Part shown: piece after piece, positions 43,910 through 54,288 of the stretch
Position numbering within the stretch: position 1 is the stretch's first letter
How the letters are laid out: the number at the start of each line of letters is the position of its first letter
Source of the DNA: Hymenobacter sp. DG25A
GTDB taxonomy: Bacteria > Bacteroidota > Bacteroidia > Cytophagales > Hymenobacteraceae
DNA length: 64,000 nt
Reading direction: 5' to 3'
Assembly: GCF_001280305.1 (NCBI RefSeq)
Contig: NZ_CP012623.1
Span: 1,116,001 to 1,180,000, forward strand
Position numbers and translations under genes: made by a program
The notes under the pieces: model-generated
Databases searched by the model: none
What the model was told of the DNA's origin: nothing
What the model saw: the letters and a program-made list of their open reading frames with translations, nothing else

Positions 43910-44144
43910 ACAGTAGAATGAAGTGGGACCTTACAAGCACAATCGGAATTATTGAAGATAATTAAATATTAAAATAATTCAAAATAAAGGACAGCCTATT
44001 TATTTCCTTATCTGGCAATTCCTACGGTCAGATATCAGCCAAATAAAGCCCGGAGACAACCCCAAAGGCGGGGGGCTAGTACAACCTGAACCGGTTTATG
44101 AGCTGGCTTTTGCGGTAAAAGCCAGATTATTACCCCGATACCTT

Positions 44145-45929
44145 ATGGCAAAACATACCTATGAGATGGGTCTGATTGGCAATTGCGCCTTTCTGGCCCT
44201 TATTCGCAAAGACACTTCGGTGGCCTGGATGTGCTGGCCGCGCTTTGACAGCAGCTTTGTCTTTGGCGATTTGCTGGATAAAGACAAAGGCGGCGAGTAC
44301 AGCGTGCTGCCGGCAACTTCCGGCGAGTACCACTCGCGGCAGTATTATCTGCAAAACACCAATGTGCTTTGCACTGAAATTGAAACCGAGGATGGCCGCT
44401 ACCGCGTGACGGATTTTGCTCCGCGCTTCCCCCAGTACGAGCGGTACTACAAACCCCTGATGCTGATCCGGAAGCTGGAGCCTTTGGCTGGCTCTCCCCG
44501 GGTGCGGGTGCGCTGCAACCCCGTGGGCAACTACGGCCAGACGCAGCTCAACCGTCGGCGCAGCTCCAACCACATTGCCTTCCTGGGCCTCGATGAAGAA
44601 ATCCGCCTCACCACCGATATTCCCCTGACTTATATTCTGGAGGGTGAGGATTTTGTGCTGAATGAGCCCCGTTACCTGGTCCTGACCTACGGGGCACCTC
44701 TGGAGGCCGCCCTGGAAAGCACTGCCGAGCGGTTTCTGCGCAGCACCATAGAGTACTGGCGCAAATGGGTGAAGAGCACCAGCATCAGCAATTTTCACCA
44801 GGAAGCCGTTATCCGGTCGGCCATGGCCCTCAAACTGCACCAGTACGAGGACACCGGCGCAATTATAGCGGCCAGCACCACCTCCCTGCCCGAGGCCCCC
44901 GGCAGCACCCGCAACTGGGACTACCGCTACTGCTGGATGCGCGACACTTACTACACGCTCACGTCCTTCAACAACATCGGTCACTTTGAGGAGATGGAGC
45001 GGTATTTCCACTACATCGCCAACATCTCCACCAAAGTCAAAGACAAGTACCAGCCGCTCTACGGTATCAGCGGGGCCTCCGAGCTAACGGAGCAGGAGCT
45101 GCCGCTGGCGGGCTACCTCGGCAACCAGCCCGTGCGCATTGGCAATGATGCCTATACCCACATTCAGAACGACGTGTACGGGCAGGTGCTGGTGGCCCTT
45201 CTGCCGCTGTACGTCGACTGCCGCTTTATCGACCCGGAGCGGACCAACCCTTCCCGGCTGGTGTATGAGGCCCTGCACCGTATAGAAGCTACCATGGACC
45301 AGCCCGATGCCGGCCTCTGGGAGTTCCGCCACATTGCGCAGTATCACTGCTATACCTATCTGTTTCACTGGGCCGGGAGCAACGCGGCCCGCAAGGTGGC
45401 AAAAGCCCTGGGTAATGCCGATATGGAAGCCCTGGCTACCGATCTGATGCATAAAGCAGCCGACCGGATAGAGCAGTGCTATGATGCGAAGCGGGGCGTA
45501 TATACCAATGCCATTGGCTCGCCGCACCTGGATGCCAGCACCCTGCAGCTGATTATGATGGGCTACCTCGACCCTAATTCCGAGCGGGCCCACACCCACC
45601 TGCGTGCTCTGGAAGCCGAGCTGATGACGCCTGAAGGCCTGTTCTACCGCTACCGCCACCCCGATGACTTCGGCACGCCCGAAACTACCTTTCTTATCTG
45701 CTCTTTCTGGTACGTGGAAACCCTGGCCTGCGTAGGCCGCACCGAGGATGCTATCCGGGAGTTTGAAAAGCTCATCACCTACACCAACCACCTGGGCCTA
45801 CTCAGCGAGGACGTAGACGCCCGCACCGGCTCCCAGTGGGGCAACTTCCCGCAGGCCTACAGTCACGTGGGCCTGGTAAATGCCGCGTATCGCATTGCCA
45901 AAAAGCTGGATCAGCCCAATTTCCTGTAA
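44145..45929 (+). CDS. Glycoside hydrolase family 15 enzyme
   Basis: 594 residues. GH15 features: the N-terminal MGLIGNCAFLALI and CWPRFDSS, the barrel motif NWDYRYCWMRDTYYTLTSF, and WEFRHIAQYHCYTYLFHWAG with an acidic residue in the active-site region. No signal peptide. In other bacteria this type lies beside otsAB and can be a trehalase or glucoamylase-like enzyme; here otsAB is one gene away, so trehalose breakdown is a reasonable inference. Confidence 0.88.
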   Translation: MAKHTYEMGLIGNCAFLALIRKDTSVAWMCWPRFDSSFVFGDLLDKDKGGEYSVLPATSGEYHSRQYYLQNTNVLCTEIETEDGRYRVTDFAPRFPQYERYYKPLMLIRKLEPLAGSPRVRVRCNPVGNYGQTQLNRRRSSNHIAFLGLDEEIRLTTDIPLTYILEGEDFVLNEPRYLVLTYGAPLEAALESTAERFLRSTIEYWRKWVKSTSISNFHQEAVIRSAMALKLHQYEDTGAIIAASTTSLPEAPGSTRNWDYRYCWMRDTYYTLTSFNNIGHFEEMERYFHYIANISTKVKDKYQPLYGISGASELTEQELPLAGYLGNQPVRIGNDAYTHIQNDVYGQVLVALLPLYVDCRFIDPERTNPSRLVYEALHRIEATMDQPDAGLWEFRHIAQYHCYTYLFHWAGSNAARKVAKALGNADMEALATDLMHKAADRIEQCYDAKRGVYTNAIGSPHLDASTLQLIMMGYLDPNSERAHTHLRALEAELMTPEGLFYRYRHPDDFGTPETTFLICSFWYVETLACVGRTEDAIREFEKLITYTNHLGLLSEDVDARTGSQWGNFPQAYSHVGLVNAAYRIAKKLDQPNFL

Positions 45930-45960
45930 ATGCGCCTGATGGCGTTTCCCATTAAGTACT

Positions 45961-46058
45961 TGTCATCCTGACGCAGGAAGGACCTTCTCACAGCTAAACG
46001 ATAATCGCAACAACGACTCGTTTCAGCGTGAGAAGGTCCTTCCTGCGTCAGGATGACA
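45961..46058. repeat. Perfect inverted repeat (family B)
   Basis: 31-base perfect arms (45961-45991 and 46028-46058) with a 36-base loop that itself contains a partial inner palindrome (GCTAAACG / CGTTTCAGC). Ends TGTCATCCTGACGCAGG. It is a different sequence from family A but has a similar layout and occupies the gap between the GH15 and YgjP genes. No ORF. Confidence 0.8.
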
Positions 46059-46156
46059 GGAGAAGTGGCAACGGCAGCTAACAGGTTGTCTTCGCCTCTG
46101 ACTTGATGAGCCACAAGCTCGGCATGGCATTTTTCGCCTTGCTAAAACTCTCACGG

Positions 46157-46879
46157 TTAGCACTCATCCGCGCCGGGGTTGTTCCGGAGGTGTACCCGGT
46201 TCAGCTCTGCTTTGTGCTGCCGCCAGTTGGGCATAAACGTATCCATCAGTCCCCAGAAACGGGCGTTGTGGTAGCGCTCATGCAAGTGCGTCAGCTCGTG
46301 CACCACCACATATTCCAGGCAGGGGAGGGGGCGCTTGATGAGCTCCAGGTTCAGCCAGATACGCTTTGCCTGGATATTGCAGGTGCCCCAGCGGGTTTTC
46401 ATTTGTTTTATGGCCCAGGCACTGGCCTGCGCGCCTACCACCGGCTGCCACTTTTCCAGCAGTGCCGGGAGCTGTTCGCGCAGGCGCTGGCGGTACCAGG
46501 CGGCCAGCACCAGGGCGCGCTGTTCCGTGGTGCTGTCTGGCCGCACATATAAGTTCAGAAACTGCTGATCCTGTAGCACCACCCGCGCCGGACCGGTGCT
46601 GGTGTGTACGCGCAGCTCGTAGGACTGGCCCTGGTAGGCATGCCGCTCGCCGGAAACGTAGGTTAACTGCCGGGGCTGCTCACGGGCGGCAAAGTTGGTC
46701 TGGTGCTTCTGAATCCAGGCGCGGCGGGCCGTTACCAGCTCCCGAATGGCAGCCTCCGTAGTACGCAAAGGCACGGAAACCCGCACACGGCCATCGGGCA
46801 TGTGCACGCTCAGCCGCAGGGTCCGGATGTTCTTGCGCACCACTTCCACCTGCAAGTCGTCTATCTGAAGTTGGGGCAT
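46157..46879 (-). CDS. YgjP-like (M48-related) metallopeptidase
   Basis: 240 residues. The zinc motif HELTHLHERYHNARFW carries the two His and a Glu, in the DUF45/YgjP family of SprT-type peptidases, with an N-terminal beta domain. Cytoplasmic. Function in DNA-protein crosslink or protein turnover is inferred from relatives. Confidence 0.85.
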   Translation of the reverse strand: MPQLQIDDLQVEVVRKNIRTLRLSVHMPDGRVRVSVPLRTTEAAIRELVTARRAWIQKHQTNFAAREQPRQLTYVSGERHAYQGQSYELRVHTSTGPARVVLQDQQFLNLYVRPDSTTEQRALVLAAWYRQRLREQLPALLEKWQPVVGAQASAWAIKQMKTRWGTCNIQAKRIWLNLELIKRPLPCLEYVVVHELTHLHERYHNARFWGLMDTFMPNWRQHKAELNRVHLRNNPGADEC

Positions 46880-46957
46880 GCGTAGTTGGGGCCTGATAAA
46901 TGTCGCAAGCTACGGCAAAACCCCGCCAGGCGGAATAGCTTCTACGGCTGGGGGCAC

Positions 46958-47005
46958 ACAAAAACGGGCGCGCTACTCACCATGGGGAGTAAACGCGCCT
47001 GTTCC
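46958..47005 (-). terminator. Terminator of otsAB
   Basis: Hairpin with arms GGCGCG.. and ..CGCGCC around an inner ACTC/GAGT pair; on the minus strand it is followed by TTTTT, 16 bases past the otsAB stop. Confidence 0.7.
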
Positions 47006-47020
47006 GGGAATTACCAGCTA

Positions 47021-49195
47021 TTAAAGAAGACTGCGCAGCAGCTTCCGCACATCCAGCGTAGAGCGCACGTGAAAGCGCGCTTTAGAGCGCCCGCCGGCCC
47101 CAACTTTAATGGTATAGGCCTGGGAGGGCATAGCCCCGAAGGTATCCTCATCGGTGCGGTCATCTCCCACCGCCATAATAAAGGTGGGCTGCTCCGGGGA
47201 AAGCCAGCGGGCAGCGGCAGTGCCTTTATTGATGCCGGCATTTTTGATTTCGACCACTTTATTGCCTTCCAGCACCTGCAAATCGGTGTTGCTGGTCATG
47301 AATGACAAGTGGCTGAGCAGCTCCCGGGCCCGCATGGCGCCCAAATCATTGTCGGCGCGGCGGAAGTGCCACACCAGCGAATAGTCTTTATCCTCAATGA
47401 AGGAGCCGGTGGTGCGGTTGACGTACAGCTCCAGCACGGGGCGTATTTCGCGCTTCCAGTCGTTGCGCAGGGGCTGGAACAGGCTCCAGTCGTCGCCGGT
47501 GCGGCGCAGCCACACGCCATGCTCGGCAATAAAATCAATGGGTAGATACCCCAGCCACTTCTGTAGCGTGGTCTTGTCGCGGCCGCTGATGATGACCACG
47601 CGGTTTTTGGGATTGTCGCTCAGGGCCCGCAGCAACAGGTGAGTTTCCTGGTCGGGCTCGGCCCGCTGTGGGTCGGGGTGGAAGGGGGCCAGCGTACCAT
47701 CATAATCCAGCAGCAGCAGGCGCTGATCCGAAGCCTGATAGTCCTGCAGAAGCTGTTCCGAGGCACTGTTATCCAGCATTTCGGTGGCCAGGGTTTTCTG
47801 CTTGATTTTGCTGTAACTCAAGCGGCCCATAAATAGCTTGGTCCAGGAAAATACATTGTATTGGCGCACCAGCGCCTGCATAGACGTCATGCGCTGCTTT
47901 TGCTCCTCCTCCGGCATTACCAGCGCATCATGCATGGCCTCGGCCAGCTGCCCCACATCGGTGGGGTTGATGATGATGGCATCGGAAAGCTCCCGGGCGG
48001 CGCCGGCCCGCTCGCTCAGAATCAGTACGCCGCACTGATCGGCCTTGCTGGCTACAAACTCTTTGGCTACCAGATTCATGCCGTCGCGCATGGGGGTTAC
48101 CAGCGCCACTTCGGCCAGGCGGTACAGGGAGGCCAGCTCTTCCAGCGGGAACGAGCGGTAGAAGTAATGAATGGGGTTCCAGGTAATGGTGCGGTACTGG
48201 GCGTTTATGCGGCCCACCAGCTCATCAATTTCTTCTTTTAAGGAAGCATATTGCGGCACCTGGTCGCGGGAGGGTACTACCACCATAATCAGGCTTACCT
48301 GCTCGCGCCACTCCGGGTAGCGCTGCAGCAGCAGCTCGAAGGCGCGCAGGCGCTGGGCAATGCCCTTGGTGTAGTCCAGCCGGTCGATAGATAGAATAAC
48401 ACGCACCTCCTGCAGGGCTTGTCGGTAAGCAGCTTCATGCTCCTTTGCAACTTTGGAGGCCGCCGCGCGGGAGTAGCGCTTGTAGTCAATGCCCATGGGG
48501 AAGGCATCGACGAGCACGGCCCGGGAGGGCGTGTCAATCTGCCCGTTCTGGGAGGAATACCCCAGCAGCTGCGACACCGCGCTGAGGAAATGCCGCATGT
48601 AGCCGAACGTGTGGAAGCCAATCAGATCAGCACCCAGCATACCCTGCAGCAGCTCATTCCGCCAGGGCAGCACCCGAATCAGCTCATAGGAGGGGAAGGG
48701 GATATGCAGGAAAAAGCCAATGGTAGCATCGGGGCGGGCGCGCCGCAGCATTTCCGGCAGCAGCAGCAACTGGTAATCGTGCACCCAGATGGTATCGAGC
48801 GGGCCGGCCTGCTCCAGCACGGCCTGACAGAATTTTTCATTCACGGCCACATAGGCCTCCCAGTGCTGCTGCTCATAAGTGGCATACTGAGTAAAGTAGT
48901 GAAAGGTGGGCCAGAGCGTGGAGTTGCTGAAGCCTTCGTAGAAATCCCGGATTTCTGCTTCCGTCAGGAATACCGGCGCCATGCTGTCGGGCTTGAGCTG
49001 CTCCCGCACATATTCCTCTTCCAAGTCATCCTGCACTTCTATGCCGGGCCAGCCTACCCACACGTTGCCATCCCGCTTATAAATAGAGCCCAGGCCGGTA
49101 GCCAGCCCGCCCTCACTGGGCTGGAAGGTTAAGCCGTCTTCGGTACGCTGTACTTTGGTAGGAAGGCGGTTAGAAACAATAATGGTTCTGGACAT
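47021..49195 (-). CDS. Fused trehalose-6-phosphate synthase and phosphatase (OtsA-OtsB)
   Basis: 724 residues. The GT20 synthase (1-470) has [48 protein letters not shown] and [11 protein letters not shown]. The HAD phosphatase (about 490-724) has [11 protein letters not shown] and [14 protein letters not shown]. Together they make trehalose from UDP-glucose and glucose-6-phosphate, for osmotic and desiccation tolerance. Confidence 0.95.
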   Translation of the reverse strand: MSRTIIVSNRLPTKVQRTEDGLTFQPSEGGLATGLGSIYKRDGNVWVGWPGIEVQDDLEEEYVREQLKPDSMAPVFLTEAEIRDFYEGFSNSTLWPTFHYFTQYATYEQQHWEAYVAVNEKFCQAVLEQAGPLDTIWVHDYQLLLLPEMLRRARPDATIGFFLHIPFPSYELIRVLPWRNELLQGMLGADLIGFHTFGYMRHFLSAVSQLLGYSSQNGQIDTPSRAVLVDAFPMGIDYKRYSRAAASKVAKEHEAAYRQALQEVRVILSIDRLDYTKGIAQRLRAFELLLQRYPEWREQVSLIMVVVPSRDQVPQYASLKEEIDELVGRINAQYRTITWNPIHYFYRSFPLEELASLYRLAEVALVTPMRDGMNLVAKEFVASKADQCGVLILSERAGAARELSDAIIINPTDVGQLAEAMHDALVMPEEEQKQRMTSMQALVRQYNVFSWTKLFMGRLSYSKIKQKTLATEMLDNSASEQLLQDYQASDQRLLLLDYDGTLAPFHPDPQRAEPDQETHLLLRALSDNPKNRVVIISGRDKTTLQKWLGYLPIDFIAEHGVWLRRTGDDWSLFQPLRNDWKREIRPVLELYVNRTTGSFIEDKDYSLVWHFRRADNDLGAMRARELLSHLSFMTSNTDLQVLEGNKVVEIKNAGINKGTAAARWLSPEQPTFIMAVGDDRTDEDTFGAMPSQAYTIKVGAGGRSKARFHVRSTLDVRKLLRSLL

Positions 49196-49232
49196 ACGCT
49201 ACTGGATAAAGGGTAAACATCCCTATAGCGTA
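49195..49232 (-). promoter_or_regulatory. Hairpin at the otsAB start codon
   Basis: Arms TACGCTA (49195-49201) and TAGCGTA (49226-49232), inner pair AGGG/CCCT. In the mRNA the A of the ATG is the last base of the stem, so the fold could hide the translation start. Speculative. Confidence 0.35.
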
Positions 49233-49347
49233 CGGGAAAAGCGGCGGTAAGTCGGAAAAAAAGGCTTTTGGCGGGTTATATTACTGTTTCTTGAAGTACT
49301 TCGGTCAACTATGGCAGGGGTACCAATTACGGAGTTAAGATGCTCTT

Positions 49348-50535
49348 CTATTTCCAGAAGGAGGGTCGGGTGGTGGTGCCGCGCACCCGGCAGTCGGCGC
49401 ACTCCACGGGGTAAGAGGTATAGCCAGTTACGCCTCCCCCGGCATTATATAGAGGCTTGATTGGGAGGTGCTTGCCGCCTCCAAACTGAGCATCCAATGT
49501 TTCTTTAAAAGGGATATAAGGAATGGGTACAATTGTATCGGGGGCGCCACAGTCCTCATTCCCAGTCTTGAAATTCCAGGCGCCCGGCAACTGATCTGCA
49601 GAAATAAAGATACGTTTTTGAGTCACGGAGCCGACGCCGACAAAGCCGAGCACAGGCTCCTGCGGCTGGTTGAGGTTGCGCACATTGCCCGTGGACTGGG
49701 AAGGCAGCGGGTCAAACAAGGAGCCAATGGTTTCCGTGTTCTTCTTCAAAGCTTCCCAGTAGGCGTACTCCTCGGCTCCCATGGTGTACTGGCGCACCAG
49801 TACGCTGTACTTATAGCGCAAACGGGTATCGCCGGCAGGAAACTCAAGGAGGGGAAACTCCGTCACCCGGTCCTCACTCAAACGTTTGGTGCTCGTCAGC
49901 TTGATGGTCGGACTATGTACCGTTTGCCAGCAGCGATAAATCTCCTCAGTGCGGGGCTCCATCTGCCCATTTACATATTGTAGCCTGGACTGCGCAAACG
50001 AAGTAAACTCCCAGGTTTCGGTGTAGTCCCAGCGGTAATAGCGGGAGTTGCCGGTGGCATCGAAGGTGTTGGCGTAGAGCTCCAGGCCGCGCGGCACCAC
50101 TTTCCAGGTCAAAGCATCAATGGGCGGGCTGGTCTTGACCGGCAGATAAGCCGAAGCATACTGGCCCAGCAGCTGCTGGCGGCTGTCGCGGGTGCGGAAG
50201 AACAGGCGGTACTGAGTACCCGGATTTAAGATCAGGCTGTCGGAGACATAGGTACCACTCTTTACCTCACGCAATAGGTACTCCTCCCCGCTGCCTTCTC
50301 CCTGAATCAGAACCTGGGCTTTATCCACGGTCAGCGGCCCGGCCGTGGAGGCCAGGTCATAAGTGCGGGAGAGCTTGATGGTAGTGCGTCCATTGCTGTT
50401 GATAAAGCCATCTACCACCAGGGCTTTGGTGGCCTGCACCGGCACTTCCGGCTCAAACGGCTCGATGCAACCGCTCAACCCCAGCAGCGCCCCGCTTAAA
50501 ACGATGAAACAAAAGCGCAGAAGAGACCGTGGCAT
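49348..50535 (-). CDS. DUF4249 lipoprotein, copy 1
   Basis: 395 residues; lipobox GLSGC (Cys22). Member of DUF4249, a Bacteroidota family of unknown function commonly next to TonB-dependent receptors. The 330-base core is almost identical to copies 2 and 3; the N-terminal half is nearly identical to copy 3, while the region after residue 305 is unique (NFKTGNEDCGAPDTIV). All end ..SYPVECADCRVRG...W. Last gene of the operon. Confidence 0.88.
   Translation of the reverse strand: MPRSLLRFCFIVLSGALLGLSGCIEPFEPEVPVQATKALVVDGFINSNGRTTIKLSRTYDLASTAGPLTVDKAQVLIQGEGSGEEYLLREVKSGTYVSDSLILNPGTQYRLFFRTRDSRQQLLGQYASAYLPVKTSPPIDALTWKVVPRGLELYANTFDATGNSRYYRWDYTETWEFTSFAQSRLQYVNGQMEPRTEEIYRCWQTVHSPTIKLTSTKRLSEDRVTEFPLLEFPAGDTRLRYKYSVLVRQYTMGAEEYAYWEALKKNTETIGSLFDPLPSQSTGNVRNLNQPQEPVLGFVGVGSVTQKRIFISADQLPGAWNFKTGNEDCGAPDTIVPIPYIPFKETLDAQFGGGKHLPIKPLYNAGGGVTGYTSYPVECADCRVRGTTTRPSFWK
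49604..49933 (-). repeat. DUF4249 core repeat, copy 1
   Basis: 330-base block nearly identical to 50831-51160 and 54544-54873 (fewer than ten differences in sum, concentrated at the block ends), encoding CWQTVHSP to KRIFI. The central 240 bases are identical. Confidence 0.85.
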
Positions 50536-50595
50536 ATCACGAAGTAACTAAGGGAATAAAATCAATTAGAAATTCCGGTTTAAATGCCACCCAAA

Positions 50596-51768
50596 TTAAT
50601 CCCAGAAAGGGGGACGAACCTTAGAGCCACGCACCCGGCAGTCGGCGCACTCCACGGGGTAAGACCTAAAGATTAGACCGTACTCTTCGTGGTCATACAG
50701 ATACATCGGAATGTTTTCGCCACTGCCGAACATTTCTTCCAGCGAAACAGGCGGAGCTACATCTTCGGGCAGGTACCCACAGCTTTCATACCCAGAGGTA
50801 AATGACCACTGGGGTAATTCCCGCGCTACGATAAAGATTCGTTTTTGGGTCACGGAGCCGACGCCGACAAAGCCGAGCACGGGCTCCTGCGGCTGGTTGA
50901 GGTTGCGCACATTGCCCGTGGACTGGGAAGGCAGCGGGTCAAACAAGGAGCCAATGGTTTCCGTGTTCTTCTTCAAAGCTTCCCAGTAGGCGTACTCCTC
51001 GGCTCCCATGGTGTACTGGCGCACCAGTACGCTGTACTTATAGCGCAAACGGGTATCGCCGGCAGGAAACTCAAGGAGGGGAAACTCCGTCACCCGGTCC
51101 TCGCTCAAACGTTTGGTGCTCGTCAGCTTAATAGTCGGGCTATGCACCGTCTGCCAGCAGGTATAAATATCTTCCTCGGCCCGCCGCCGCCGCATCTTGT
51201 GGTTTTCGTACACGAAATAAGATTGCCCGGCAGAGGTGAATTCCCAGGTTTCCGTGTAGTCCCAGCGGTAGTAAATGGACTGGCCGGTCGCATCGAAAGT
51301 GTTGGCGTAGAGCTCTAGGCCGCGGGGTACCACCTTCCAAGTCAGGGCCTCAATCGGCGGGCTGGTCTTGACAGCTTCGTAGCTGGAAGCATATTGCCCC
51401 GTGAACTGCTTGCGGCTATTCCTGGTGCGGAAGAACAGGCGGTACTGAGTAGCTGGGTTCAACACCAGGCTATCGGAGACATAGGTGCCGAGCTTCACTT
51501 CGCGCAATAAGTACTCCTCCCCGCTGCCTTCTCCCTGAATCAGAACCTGGGCTTTGTCTTCCGTAACTGGTCCGTTGGTGGAGGCCAGGTCATAAGTATG
51601 GGAGAGCTTGATGGTGGTGCGCCCGTTGCTATTAATGAAGCCATCAACCACCAGGGCCTTGGAAGCCTGTGGCTTTACTTCCGGCTCGAACGGATCAATA
51701 CACCCGTTCAAACCCAGCAGCAAACAATAACAGGCTATAATCGGCAAATAAAGTCTTGGATATTGCAC
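50596..51768 (-). CDS. DUF4249 lipoprotein, copy 2
   Basis: 390 residues, lipobox LNGC. Starts with GTG at 51768, directly after an in-frame TAA, so no earlier start is possible. The N-terminal half diverges from copies 1 and 3 (QFTGQYASSYEAV instead of QLLGQYASAYLPV); the core block is shared; the C-terminal tail is unique (FTSGYESCGYLPEDV). A gap of 32 bases follows the macroglobulin-like gene upstream. Confidence 0.88.
   Translation of the reverse strand: MQYPRLYLPIIACYCLLLGLNGCIDPFEPEVKPQASKALVVDGFINSNGRTTIKLSHTYDLASTNGPVTEDKAQVLIQGEGSGEEYLLREVKLGTYVSDSLVLNPATQYRLFFRTRNSRKQFTGQYASSYEAVKTSPPIEALTWKVVPRGLELYANTFDATGQSIYYRWDYTETWEFTSAGQSYFVYENHKMRRRRAEEDIYTCWQTVHSPTIKLTSTKRLSEDRVTEFPLLEFPAGDTRLRYKYSVLVRQYTMGAEEYAYWEALKKNTETIGSLFDPLPSQSTGNVRNLNQPQEPVLGFVGVGSVTQKRIFIVARELPQWSFTSGYESCGYLPEDVAPPVSLEEMFGSGENIPMYLYDHEEYGLIFRSYPVECADCRVRGSKVRPPFWD
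50831..51160 (-). repeat. DUF4249 core repeat, copy 2
   Basis: 330-base block; see copy 1. Confidence 0.85.
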
Positions 51769-51800
51769 TTAAACGTAGCATTTATAGGTAAGCACCCCCT

Positions 51801-54284
51801 TTAGGATTTTGGCGTAGGCTTCACTTCAATATCAAAGCTGGCATGCCCTGCAGACCCATCGGTGGCCAAGCCTTGAATTACCACGGTATACTTACCTGCC
51901 TGATCAGATGTATAAAACTCCAGCGGCTTGTTGCCTGCTGATGAGGTAGTTACGTTTGGATTCCAATAGAGTAACGTACGGAAATCGGGCAGACGGCTGG
52001 CTTGGTCCTGAGTGGTTTCGAAGCTCGGTGCATAAAACTCGCGGTGGTACTGCAAGCCTTCATACTCCTGCATCAGCACGTTGGAACTAAGCGGAAAGCC
52101 AGCCAGGTCACCTTTGTATGTGGTATAGCTCACCAGACCATCAAACATCAGCTGACCTACAAAATAGTGCCGGGTAAACACGTCTAATTTCTGCACTTTC
52201 AGTGGATCAAATGCCATGATCTTATTGATGTTAAAGACCGGCACACCATCCAGCAGCACTAGTGGATTAGACACGAAGACGGTTTTGAGAGGCTCATTGA
52301 TAACCAGGAAGTGAAAACCGTCTTTCCGCCGCCGAAGGGCCACTCCTGGCACATACTCTCGCATGATGTCTTCCATCGTTGGGAAGCGTATGAAATCATC
52401 TAGATTATAGTGCTCATCCGGTTTGCCCACGTATTGTAGCGTGTCTAGAGCGGGGAAGGTGTACTGGTTGTTATAGCGTTTAAAATACACCTTCTGCAAC
52501 TGGGTTTGCAGGTAACGCTGGGTTATAGCATCCTTATATCGCACCGTAAGAGGCAGCGGAGCTAGCAGAGGGCCTGCCTTGGAGTAGGCTACGGAATAGG
52601 GGTTAAGAATCTCTACACGGCTCGTGCTGTCCATGAGGTGATTGGGCTGCACCACAATGTCTTTTGCCCCGAAAAAGTCTTTCACTTCAAACAGAAGGGT
52701 TCCATCTGGCCGGCTCACAGCACTAAACAGGCGTCCCTGCCGATTTGGCGAAGTAAGATATGCGTGTACGTTAGGTACAGGAGCCCCTGTGGTACTATTC
52801 ACCATCCGCCCCCGAATAAGATGCCCATTCATTTCAGGCAAAAATTCGAATACCGGGGCCTTCCCCGTTTGCACTTCTTCCCACCGGAAACGGCTCCAGC
52901 CCTGCGTCAGCATCAGGTTATCAGCCGCCTGTCGGGCATCAGTGTCAGAGCTAGTGAGGTAGTAGCTGGGATTTTCTATGGTGCCCTTGATATCAGAGGT
53001 GAGCCACAGATAACTTAGGATGTCTGTTGAAGGGGTAGTGCCCAGGGAATCCTGCCGGAATACGGCTACCGACAAATTGGCCGGAGCCAGTGGCATGGAG
53101 CTGGTTGCAGTGCCCAGTTGTAGCCTTACCTTGTCGCGGGTGCTGTACTGGGTTTTATCAGTTGTAGCCGTAATGCGTAGTAAGTGTGCGGGGCGGCGAA
53201 AGTACAGCCGCTCGCATACGGGCTGCTGGCGGCTGTTAAACAAGGTAAAGTGGGAAATTCCATCGGGCAGATCCTGCTTTTTTACCTGAAAAACGGCTTG
53301 CCCATTATTTAAAGTGGCTGTAGCGGCTACCGTTACTTTTTGGCGGGCATGGCCCAGTAAATACACCGGCTCCAGGGTTTGTCCGGTGCCCATGGCCGAT
53401 ATGTGGATGTTCAGCTCATCGGCGGTGCCTTCCTCCACATGGAGAACCATGCCTTGCTCTGCTACGGCAGGTAACCGGCGCGTTAGCAGGCGGCCATTGG
53501 GCAGCTTAACCGATGCCGTATATGTTGTACCAGATAGCTCCGGAGTGAAGCTGAATGAGCCCAGACCAAATTTCAGGGTGCGGAAACGTGCTACAACCGC
53601 TCCTTTTTCATTCTGTACGGTACCCTCGGCATCCAGGCTTCGCCCTTTCCGGTCGGCAATTTTAAAGCCTACTTTGCTATTGATGCTGCGCACCAGATTG
53701 CCTCCCTCCGGGAAAAACTGAATGTCGTAGGCAAGCGTGTCTTTGGCAGTAGACTGGGAAGACGCCGCTGCCGGATTCAGTACCGTAATAGAGGTCTGAT
53801 AATAAAAGTCCGGGCTGAAATTCTTCATCCAGCTTGTGTAAGCCCGCACGGTGTAGGTACCTGATGCCAGCGAGGGCGGCAGCAGGAAAGAGCCCTGACC
53901 CATTGCTTGCTGCAGCGGAATCTTGCTTTGCATGACCGGCCGCTGCGCTTTGTCCAGCACTTCCACATAAGCCACCTTGCTCATAGGCAATGGCTTGTGG
54001 TAAGTGCCATCTACGGCATACACCTTAAACCAAAGCACCTCGCCGCACAGATAAGTGGGGCGGTCTACGTGCAGAAACACCTTTTCATGCAGACCATGCA
54101 GCGCATAGCGCTGAAACTGATTCTTCAGCGAATCGACCGGGGCCTGTGCCTGGGCAGTACTTCCCGCTACTGTGGCTAACAGCAGGAAAGCGCTGGCCAC
54201 CAGCTTGCTTATTTGGATCGGAAACGCCTGTAAAGTAGAAGTAGAATTCAGACGTTTGCTCACGGAGGTAGATAGGAGGGACAT
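51801..54284 (-). CDS. Macroglobulin-like secreted protein
   Basis: 827 residues from the ATG at 54284, five bases after the upstream DUF4249 stop. Signal-like segment ends STAQAQ. Domains: MG2-like strand with YLCGEVLWFKV and the LASGTYTVRAYTSW repeat (60-190), more beta domains (200-420), a small TonB-plug-like region (VLLDGVPVFNINKIMAFDPL, near 680) and a C-terminal beta domain. No thioester motif and no beta-barrel, so not a receptor itself. Likely an envelope protein that binds the neighbouring lipoproteins or receptor. Confidence 0.75.
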   Translation of the reverse strand: MSLLSTSVSKRLNSTSTLQAFPIQISKLVASAFLLLATVAGSTAQAQAPVDSLKNQFQRYALHGLHEKVFLHVDRPTYLCGEVLWFKVYAVDGTYHKPLPMSKVAYVEVLDKAQRPVMQSKIPLQQAMGQGSFLLPPSLASGTYTVRAYTSWMKNFSPDFYYQTSITVLNPAAASSQSTAKDTLAYDIQFFPEGGNLVRSINSKVGFKIADRKGRSLDAEGTVQNEKGAVVARFRTLKFGLGSFSFTPELSGTTYTASVKLPNGRLLTRRLPAVAEQGMVLHVEEGTADELNIHISAMGTGQTLEPVYLLGHARQKVTVAATATLNNGQAVFQVKKQDLPDGISHFTLFNSRQQPVCERLYFRRPAHLLRITATTDKTQYSTRDKVRLQLGTATSSMPLAPANLSVAVFRQDSLGTTPSTDILSYLWLTSDIKGTIENPSYYLTSSDTDARQAADNLMLTQGWSRFRWEEVQTGKAPVFEFLPEMNGHLIRGRMVNSTTGAPVPNVHAYLTSPNRQGRLFSAVSRPDGTLLFEVKDFFGAKDIVVQPNHLMDSTSRVEILNPYSVAYSKAGPLLAPLPLTVRYKDAITQRYLQTQLQKVYFKRYNNQYTFPALDTLQYVGKPDEHYNLDDFIRFPTMEDIMREYVPGVALRRRKDGFHFLVINEPLKTVFVSNPLVLLDGVPVFNINKIMAFDPLKVQKLDVFTRHYFVGQLMFDGLVSYTTYKGDLAGFPLSSNVLMQEYEGLQYHREFYAPSFETTQDQASRLPDFRTLLYWNPNVTTSSAGNKPLEFYTSDQAGKYTVVIQGLATDGSAGHASFDIEVKPTPKS

Positions 54285-54288
54285 GTAG

